From: Oscillospiraceae bacterium
Lineage (GTDB): Bacteria > Bacillota > Clostridia > Oscillospirales > Oscillospiraceae
Length of the DNA: 5,701 bases
Reading direction: 5' to 3'
Assembly: GCA_016295615.1 (NCBI GenBank)
Contig: JAEDKW010000072.1
Coordinates: 1 to 5,701 of the forward strand
Both the position numbers and the translations under genes were made by a program. Of the stretch, positions 1 through 3,752 are shown one piece after another (position 1 is the first letter of the stretch; the number at the start of each line of letters is the position of its first letter). Under the pieces are notes generated by a model. That model worked only from the letters and a program-made list of their open reading frames with translations. It was not told the DNA's origin and ran no database searches.

Positions 1-1187
1 TCCGCGGCAAGGCGCAGCTTTGCCTCCATCGAGCGCGCGTCCTCGAACCACACCACGTGCTCGCGTCCCGAGCGCGGCGTATAGTAGAAATACGGCGCCT
101 GCGACACCTCGTCGTAAAAAATCTCCGCACCGTACTGCACGGCGAGCTCCACCGCGCGCTTGGGCGAAAGAGACTCCGCCTTGCTTGCCCCCTGCTGGAA
201 CGGAAGCGTCCAGTCATAGCCGTAGAGCGGAATGCCCATGAAGATGTTTTCGGGTGGGATCTCCGTGACGGCGTAGTCGAGCACCGCGCGCACCTGCGGC
301 AGCGGCGCGACCGCCATCGGCGGACCGTAGGTGTAGCCCCACTCGTAGGTCATGAGAAAAACCGCGTTCGCCGCCTGCCCCAGCAGCGCATAGTCGTGCG
401 ACTCGTAGAGAAGTCCCTGCTGCTCCGCGCTCGTCTTCGGCGCGAGCGCGACGATGACGGGGTAGCCCAGCGGATTGAGCCGGTCGCGCAGCTTTGCAAT
501 GAACGCGGCGTAGGCCTCGCGCTCCTCGGGATAGACAAATTCAAAGTCCACGTCGAGACCGAAGTAGTTTTTGCGCCGCAGATTCTGGATGATGGATAAA
601 ATGAGCCGCTCCTGCTTTTCCTCGCTCGCGAGCAGCACGGAGGAGCGGTCGTTGGAAAAGCTGCCCTCCTCCGTCAGCGTGGAAAGATGCATCAGCCCCA
701 CCGTGCGGTAATGTCCCGCCGCGGCGAGCAGCTCCGCGTCGTTGAGCGGCAGCAGTCCCCCGTCCGCCGAGATGCCGTAGGTGAACGGCGTGAGGTATGT
801 CAGGTACGGCAGCGTCGCGTCGAGCTGCGCAATGTCGATGTAGGGATAAGCGTAGCCGTTGACACCGAAGGTACCGAGCTTACTCTCCTGCTCATACTCG
901 ATGACAAGGATATCGCCGCTGCGCACCGTTGGCAGACCCTGGAGAAAAAAGTTGTTGCGGTACAGCGTCAGGGTGCTGACGCCGTACTGCAAAGCGATGG
1001 AATAGATGGTCTCCCCCGCGGAGACGGTATGAATGGTCTTGGGAAAGCGGATGACGAGCGTCTGCCCGACGGCAAGCCGCGCGTCGAGGGCAAGCCCGTT
1101 GTCGGCAGCGAGCAGCGCCGGTACGACGCCGAACTGCCCCGCGATCCCGGAGATCGTATCGCCGCTTTTTGCAACGTAGATTTGCAT
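1..1187 (-). CDS. LysM-LysM-GH18 glycosidase, YaaH/SleL-type spore cortex lytic enzyme (C-terminus cut by window edge)
   Basis: The frame is open from an ATG at 1187 to the left edge (395 codons plus 2 bases), so the C-terminus lies outside. Two LysM modules occupy about residues 2-47 and 52-97; each has the S/A-G-D/E-T-I opening and a terminal L-V-I strand, and they bind peptidoglycan glycan chains. A glycoside hydrolase 18 barrel follows from about residue 106. Its catalytic strand reads G210-L-D212-V-D214-F-E216, with E216 the expected acid/base, and M279-T-Y-E-W-G then G-P-P-M-A-V-A-P match the later YaaH-group signature. Family members such as B. subtilis YaaH/SleL are N-acetylglucosaminidases acting on spore cortex fragments during germination. 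There is no signal peptide, as in YaaH, which is assembled onto the forming spore. YaaH is about 430 residues, so perhaps 30-40 residues are missing here. An AGAGGTGAT ribosome site (1193-1201) supports the start. Clostridia often carry several paralogues, so I give no symbol. The family is secure; the exact substrate and sporulation role are inferred. Confidence 0.92.
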   Translation of the reverse strand, partial: MQIYVAKSGDTISGIAGQFGVVPALLAADNGLALDARLAVGQTLVIRFPKTIHTVSAGETIYSIALQYGVSTLTLYRNNFFLQGLPTVRSGDILVIEYEQESKLGTFGVNGYAYPYIDIAQLDATLPYLTYLTPFTYGISADGGLLPLNDAELLAAAGHYRTVGLMHLSTLTEEGSFSNDRSSVLLASEEKQERLILSIIQNLRRKNYFGLDVDFEFVYPEEREAYAAFIAKLRDRLNPLGYPVIVALAPKTSAEQQGLLYESHDYALLGQAANAVFLMTYEWGYTYGPPMAVAPLPQVRAVLDYAVTEIPPENIFMGIPLYGYDWTLPFQQGASKAESLSPKRAVELAVQYGAEIFYDEVSQAPYFYYTPRSGREHVVWFEDARSMEAKLRLAA

Positions 1188-1204
1188 GGTACATCACCTC
1201 TGCC

Positions 1205-1213
1205 TATACTATG
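1205..1213 (-). promoter_or_regulatory. possible sporulation-type -10 element upstream of the GH18 gene
   Basis: Read on the minus strand the bases are CATAGTATA, which fits the SigK-type -10 pattern CATANNNTA. I see no convincing -35 (AC) at the expected distance. The start site would fall almost on the ribosome binding site, giving a leader of only about a dozen bases. It lies in the 41-bp gap after the ZIP gene, where no terminator is visible, so read-through from the ZIP promoter is an alternative. A match by chance is quite possible. Confidence 0.25.
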
Positions 1214-1228
1214 CAGCCGCGCTTCCTT

Positions 1229-2005
1229 TTAACCCAGCGCCACGTCGAGCACCATCATCACAAGAAAGCCGCCGATGAAGCCGCACGTTCCCGCGCGCGA
1301 ATGCGCCTGCGGCACCAGCTCCTCCACCACGACATAGAGCATCGCGCCGGCGGCAAAGCTCAGAAACCACGGCATCAGCGCGCTCACGCCGGCGGCGGCA
1401 AGCACCACTGCAATGCCGAACAGCGGCTCCACGATGCCCGAGAGCATGCCCACCGTGAACGCGCGCAGCCGGGAGTGTCCCATCTGGCGCAGCGGCAGCG
1501 AGATCGCCGCGCCCTCGGGAAAGTTCTGGATGCCGATCCCCAGCGCCAGCGCCGAAGCGGCGGCAAGACCTTCTCCGCCCGAAGCGAGTGCAAACGCCAG
1601 TCCCACCGCCATCCCCTCGGGGATGTTGTGAAGCGTGATGGCCATGGTCAAAAGCGCGTTTTGTCTCGACGCGCCGTCGAGCGTCCTTTTGGAAAGCTTG
1701 GGGCAGATATCGTCAAGCACCCCCAAAAATATCATGCCGAGCAGGATCCCCGCCGCGGCAGGCAGCCACGCGGGGAAAAAACCGCCCTCCGCCTGTTCGA
1801 TCGCCGGCAGCAGCAGGCTCCACACGCTCGCCGCGGTCATCACGCCGGCGGCAAAGCCGATGAGCGCCTTTTGGAATGCCGCGCCTGTCTCTTTGGCAAA
1901 GAAAAACACCATCGCCGCGCCCAGCGTCGTCATCAGGAAGGTAAATCCCGTGCCGAGTGCGGCGTATCGGAAAGATTGCATCATGTAAGCGATCAGCGCC
2001 TTCAC
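1229..2005 (-). CDS. ZIP family divalent metal transporter (GufA/ZupT-like)
   Basis: This is a polytopic membrane protein of 258 residues with about eight hydrophobic segments, roughly 12-37, 45-66, 78-98, 117-141, 144-170, 183-205, 208-230 and 240-257. The two metal-site helices are clear: H126-N-I-P-E130-G in TM4 and Q160-N-F-P-E164-G in TM5, the paired signature of the GufA branch of ZIP transporters. E228-E229 in a later helix and A-G-V-M-T-A-A-S in TM2 also fit the family. ZIP proteins move zinc, iron, manganese or similar ions into the cytoplasm; the sequence does not decide which. The loop between TM3 and TM4 is short and has no histidine-rich stretch. The start is uncertain: the frame opens with a GTG at 2005 lacking a good ribosome site, while ATGs at 1984 and 1981 follow a weak GAAGG at a long distance; both choices keep TM1. 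The gene ends 41 bp before the GH18 gene on the same strand. Confidence 0.93.
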   Translation of the reverse strand: MKALIAYMMQSFRYAALGTGFTFLMTTLGAAMVFFFAKETGAAFQKALIGFAAGVMTAASVWSLLLPAIEQAEGGFFPAWLPAAAGILLGMIFLGVLDDICPKLSKRTLDGASRQNALLTMAITLHNIPEGMAVGLAFALASGGEGLAAASALALGIGIQNFPEGAAISLPLRQMGHSRLRAFTVGMLSGIVEPLFGIAVVLAAAGVSALMPWFLSFAAGAMLYVVVEELVPQAHSRAGTCGFIGGFLVMMVLDVALG

Positions 2006-2012
2006 TTTAATT

Positions 2013-2030
2013 CAGGCGTTTCACCGCCTG
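2013..2030 (-). promoter_or_regulatory. hairpin at the 5' end of the ZIP transcript
   Basis: This is a perfect 6-bp inverted repeat (CAGGCG and CGCCTG) around a 6-base loop. If the -10 at 2037-2042 is right, transcription starts at about 2030, so the RNA would begin with this stem. It contains one copy of the 12-bp motif that recurs at 2079-2090 and 2662-2673. It has no T-run and is not a terminator. It could stabilise the mRNA, occlude translation or be a DNA operator; the sequence does not say which. Confidence 0.45.
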
Positions 2031-2036
2031 TATGAC

Positions 2037-2065
2037 AGTATAAGCAGCGCCGCGGCAGGGGGTGA
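2037..2065 (-). promoter_or_regulatory. candidate promoter of the ZIP transporter gene
   Basis: The -10 is TATACT (2037-2042 on the minus strand), a good SigA match in the context CTTATACTGT. At 17-18 bp only a poor -35 (TCACCC or GTCACC, about 2060-2066) is present, so the promoter may need an activator. It lies between the terminator of the XRE gene and the ZIP start, where a promoter is expected. A 10-bp direct repeat, GCGCCGCGGC, at 2047-2056 and 2074-2083 overlaps and adjoins it. Confidence 0.45.
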
Positions 2066-2092
2066 CTTTGCCCGCGCCGCGGCGAAACGCGC

Positions 2093-2121
2093 AAAAAAAG
2101 CCGGCCGCTTCCGCAGCCGGC
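2093..2121 (-). terminator. intrinsic terminator of the small XRE gene
   Basis: On the minus strand, directly after the stop codon of the XRE gene, there is a 9-bp GC-rich stem (2113-2121 with 2100-2108, one T-G wobble) closed by a GGAA tetraloop of GNRA type. Seven Ts follow (2093-2099). This is a textbook rho-independent terminator. It isolates the XRE gene from the downstream ZIP gene. Confidence 0.93.
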
Positions 2122-2370
2122 TCATTCGCCCTCATCCAATCCTTCGAAAAAATCATCATAGGAACAGTTATACAGTCTGCGAAGCTCTACAATGACGCTT
2201 GCTCGGATATTCAGTTCCCCTGCCTCATACTTTTCATACGTGCTGCGTCCGATATCGCAGCCGCGGCGCTGAAGCTCGGCACACAGCTTCTCCTGCGACA
2301 GCTTTGCTTTCAGGCGCAATCGCCGCAGATTGTCACCCATATTCAAATCCCGCCGGATCTTCTGCTCCAT
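2122..2370 (-). CDS. small XRE-family helix-turn-helix regulator (82 aa)
   Basis: This cytoplasmic DNA-binding protein consists of almost nothing but one HTH_3/Cro-C1 domain at about residues 12-76. The scanning helix is in L-S-Q-E-K-L-C-A-E-L-Q-R-R-G (24-37) and the recognition region is in R-S-T-Y-E-K-Y-E-A-G (42-51). The somewhat long link between them (G-C-D-I-G) is seen in a common Clostridia subgroup of such proteins. The domain ends with the usual Y-D-D-F-F-E-G-L and a short acidic tail. The start at 2370 is fixed by a GAGGTGAT site (2374-2381); a second ATG ten codons later has none. There is no sensor domain, so it is probably a simple repressor. It is divergent from the 51-residue gene at 2480, and autoregulation with control of that neighbour from the shared 109-bp region is the natural inference. 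Its targets and signal are unknown. Confidence 0.92.
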   Translation of the reverse strand: MEQKIRRDLNMGDNLRRLRLKAKLSQEKLCAELQRRGCDIGRSTYEKYEAGELNIRASVIVELRRLYNCSYDDFFEGLDEGE

Positions 2371-2403
2371 AACATCACCTCATTCAGCGCTGACCGATAC
2401 CGG

Positions 2404-2432
2404 TTGCAGTTGAATTCAGTTTATGTTATTAT
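2404..2432 (+). promoter_or_regulatory. candidate promoter of the 51-residue small-protein gene
   Basis: TTGCAG (2404-2409), a 17-bp spacer and TATTAT (2427-2432) form a plausible SigA promoter with a good -10 and a weak -35. Transcription would start near 2439, leaving a leader of about 40 bases. The spacer holds the TGAATTCA palindrome, a sensible place for a repressor to block polymerase. Confidence 0.55.
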
Positions 2433-2467
2433 TCCTGTAAATATTGACCGCTATGCTGGTCAGAAAT

Positions 2468-2472
2468 GGAGG
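2468..2472 (+). promoter_or_regulatory. ribosome binding site that fixes the start of the small protein
   Basis: GGAGG lies 7 bases before the ATG at 2480. It is the only strong Shine-Dalgarno match near this frame and argues against the longer in-frame starts at 2444 and 2453. Confidence 0.8.
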
Positions 2473-2479
2473 CTATCGC

Positions 2480-2635
2480 ATGGACGAACTGTATCAAAAC
2501 CTGTACTTTCACCTGTTTAACCGGATCACCGACGCACTCGCAGCAATGGAGCAGCAGGACTTCGGCACGGCAAGGGATATTTTGATTCGCGCGCAGCAAA
2601 GCGCCGAGGAGCAGTACCTGAACACAGACGGTTGA
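2480..2635 (+). CDS. small protein of unknown function (51 aa), divergent from the XRE regulator
   Basis: This is a short acidic protein that looks almost wholly helical. An aromatic-rich N-terminal helix (L-Y-Q-N-L-Y-F-H-L-F-N-R, residues 4-15) is followed by T-D-A-L-A-A-M-E-Q-Q-D-F-G-T-A (17-31) and D-I-L-I-R-A-Q-Q-S-A-E-E-Q-Y (33-46). It has no signal peptide, membrane segment or cysteine. The chosen ATG has a GGAGG site at 2468-2472 with 7-base spacing; an upstream in-frame extension to 2444 lacks one and runs through the likely leader. The pattern A-R-D-I-L-I-R-A-Q-Q-x-A-E-E resembles small uncharacterised proteins I associate with Clostridia, but I cannot name a family. The A-x-x-A-E/Q spacing suggests an amphipathic helical pair that could bind a partner protein. 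Its position facing a lone repressor suggests regulated expression. It is probably a real gene, given the ribosome site, the promoter and the compositionally sensible protein. Confidence 0.75.
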   Translation: MDELYQNLYFHLFNRITDALAAMEQQDFGTARDILIRAQQSAEEQYLNTDG

Positions 2636-2690
2636 GCGCACGAAAAAGTCTTTGTTTTCAGGCGTTTCGCCGCACTCAACTGCCGGTTGG
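2636..2690. other. short intergenic stretch with a recurring 12-bp motif
   Basis: This is the part of the 101-bp gap after the small-protein gene that precedes the next promoter. It contains GGCGTTTCGCC (2661-2671), a small 4-bp stem, embedded in the third copy of the motif GCGTTTC(A/G)CCGC (2662-2673). A CAAC/GTTG inverted pair lies at 2677-2689. I see no T-run terminator here, so transcripts from 2404-2432 may run on into the next gene. Confidence 0.5.
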
Positions 2691-2719
2691 TTGCAAAACC
2701 ACGGCGGATTTGCTATGCT
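2691..2719 (+). promoter_or_regulatory. candidate promoter of the membrane-anchored XRE gene
   Basis: TTGCAA (2691-2696), a 17-bp spacer and TATGCT (2714-2719) with an upstream TGC (extended -10) make a good SigA-type promoter. Transcription would start at about 2726, exactly at the ribosome binding site, so the leader is only about 11 bases. Confidence 0.65.
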
Positions 2720-2725
2720 TTTTCC

Positions 2726-2733
2726 GAGGTGAT
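2726..2733 (+). promoter_or_regulatory. ribosome binding site deciding the start at 2737
   Basis: GAGGTGAT immediately precedes the ATG at 2737. The frame is open back to a TTG at 2632 that overlaps the stop codon of the small protein, but that 35-codon extension aligns with nothing in the HTH fold and has no ribosome site of its own. The later start is therefore chosen. Confidence 0.85.
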
Positions 2734-2736
2734 ACC

Positions 2737-3702
2737 ATGGACGCAATCAAAACCGGCACTCTGATCGCTCAGGCGCGGCGAGAAAAGGGCATGACGCAAA
2801 AGGAGCTTTCCGAGCTGCTGCACGTCACCGACCGCGCCGTGAGCAAGTGGGAGCGCGGGCTGAGCTTTCCCGATGTTTCTCTGCTCGAACCGCTTGCCGG
2901 GGCGCTGGGTCTGACCTTGACCGAGCTCCTTGACGGTGAGCGTGCAGCGCTTGCACCCGAAACGGATGAGCGACCGCTGCGCGAGATCTTGCAGCTCTCC
3001 AAAGCCGCGCTGCGGAAAAAATCGACGAAGCTGAAGCTGCTTTCCGCCGCCGCGGGCATTCTCGCGCTGATCCTGCTCGGAATGGGCGTGTACCGCATAT
3101 GGAACGCGCCGAGCCGCCCCGCGCACGCAAACACGCTCAAAAGTATTTCACTCACGCAAAAGGAAAAGACGCTCGCGGAACTCTCCAACAGCAGCGCGCT
3201 CAAATACCGCTATACGCTGACGCAGGACGTGCAGAGCGTGCGCGCCGTATATGAGGTGTGGACGGAGGAGGGAAAGATCGACAAGGGCGATCTGTGGCGG
3301 CACGTTACGCCGACAGATATTCCGCTAAACTACCGTGGGACGTTTCTCTTCGGCTGCAAGCTCTTCAACGCATTTGGCTATGACGGCAAGGACGCGGAAG
3401 ACCCGCATATTGAGCTGAGCTGGCTGATGCCATCTTTCAGCATCATTGGACAGCCTGTGCCGCTGCCGCGCGAAGCCCCGGGCATCGTACTGTCTAAAGC
3501 GTATGATGCGCCGCGCAGAAACGGTGAAGAAGATGCCGCTTTGCTGCTGCTTGTAGAGTTCATGGCGAAAAACAGCTACACCTCCGCGGAGGACGACGCC
3601 ATGGAGCAATTCGTCTTAACTGCGTCGCGTGACGACGCACCGCCTGTCTCCCCGGGCGGGTACACCGTTGCAATTTGGTTGGAAACTGAACGCAGCACAT
3701 AA
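2737..3702 (+). CDS. membrane-anchored XRE-family HTH protein with an unrecognised extracytoplasmic domain (321 aa)
   Basis: Residues 1-66 form a typical HTH_3 domain: the first helix has L-I-A-Q-A-R-R-E-K-G-M-T-Q, and the recognition helix V-T-D-R-A-V-S-K-W-E-R-G (30-41) is followed by F-P-D-V-S-L-L-E-P-L-A. A charged linker (67-92) leads to a basic patch, R-K-K-S-T-K-L-K (93-100). One transmembrane helix follows at about 101-119. The positive-inside rule places the HTH domain in the cytoplasm and residues 122-321 outside. The outer part is a mixed soluble domain with no lipobox or cysteine cluster and only one cysteine; I do not recognise its family. Single-pass HTH proteins of this design are common in Firmicutes and may couple an envelope signal to transcription, but ligand and targets are unknown. 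The gene has its own promoter, may also receive read-through from the small-protein gene, and ends at a terminator shared with htpG. Confidence 0.9.
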   Translation: MDAIKTGTLIAQARREKGMTQKELSELLHVTDRAVSKWERGLSFPDVSLLEPLAGALGLTLTELLDGERAALAPETDERPLREILQLSKAALRKKSTKLKLLSAAAGILALILLGMGVYRIWNAPSRPAHANTLKSISLTQKEKTLAELSNSSALKYRYTLTQDVQSVRAVYEVWTEEGKIDKGDLWRHVTPTDIPLNYRGTFLFGCKLFNAFGYDGKDAEDPHIELSWLMPSFSIIGQPVPLPREAPGIVLSKAYDAPRRNGEEDAALLLLVEFMAKNSYTSAEDDAMEQFVLTASRDDAPPVSPGGYTVAIWLETERST

Positions 3703-3735
3703 AAAACGCGAACCGAAAAATCCGGTTCGCGTTTT
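3701..3735. terminator. bidirectional terminator between the membrane XRE gene and htpG
   Basis: A perfect 13-bp stem (3703-3715 with 3723-3735) encloses a 7-base loop. Reading plus, the stem ends in TTTT and then CATTT; reading minus, it ends in six Ts (3701-3706). It overlaps the stop codon of the plus-strand gene and lies 17 bp past the htpG stop, so it serves both convergent genes. It also limits antisense transcription into either one. Confidence 0.93.
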
Positions 3736-3752
3736 CATTTATGTTTTCGGCT

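Larger units (their letters stand above)
2371..2479. promoter_or_regulatory. divergent control region between the XRE gene and the small-protein gene
   Basis: This gap is markedly richer in A+T than its surroundings, especially 2410-2445. It contains the plus-strand promoter annotated separately. For the minus-strand gene a TTTACA (-35-like, about 2438-2443) is visible but I find no convincing -10. Candidate operator pieces are TGACCG at 2391-2396 and 2445-2450, and its inverse GGTCA at 2458-2462 (TGACC-N8-GGTCA, 2445-2462). The palindrome TGAATTCA (2411-2418) and two CAGTT copies 10 bp apart (2407-2411, 2417-2421) lie within the promoter spacer. Assigning these to the XRE protein is inference from position. 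Confidence 0.55.

Noticed and set aside
57..599. Plus-strand open frame opposite the GH18 gene, and a similar one at 687-1232
   Set aside because: Both are Arg/His/Val-rich mirror images of the GH18 codons. The minus frame carries clear LysM and GH18 motifs across the whole span.
1169..2035. Plus-strand open frame of 288 codons opposite the ZIP gene
   Set aside because: It is extremely rich in Arg, His and Gln with no recognisable fold. The minus strand encodes a clear ZIP transporter.
2047..2083. Palindrome GCCGCGGC near the ZIP promoter as a specific operator
   Set aside because: The same palindrome also occurs inside genes (about 720 and 2260) and near 5686, so in GC-rich DNA it is not specific.
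2006..2092. Metal riboswitch (Mn or Ni/Co type) in the ZIP leader
   Set aside because: The transcribed leader seems only about 25-46 bases long with a single 6-bp stem, too small for the known metal riboswitch folds, and none of their conserved loops is recognisable.
2062..2520. Plus-strand open frame covering the small XRE gene and running into the small-protein gene
   Set aside because: It crosses a strong terminator, the divergent promoter region and two better-supported genes.
2661..2671. GGCGTTTCGCC as a terminator for the small-protein gene
   Set aside because: It has only a 4-bp stem with a 3-base loop and no following T-run.
2632..2736. N-terminal extension of the membrane XRE protein from a TTG overlapping the preceding stop codon
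   Set aside because: It would be a neat TTGA coupling, but there is no ribosome site. The extra 35 residues do not belong to the HTH fold, and a strong GAGGTGAT-ATG start plus a promoter lie inside it.
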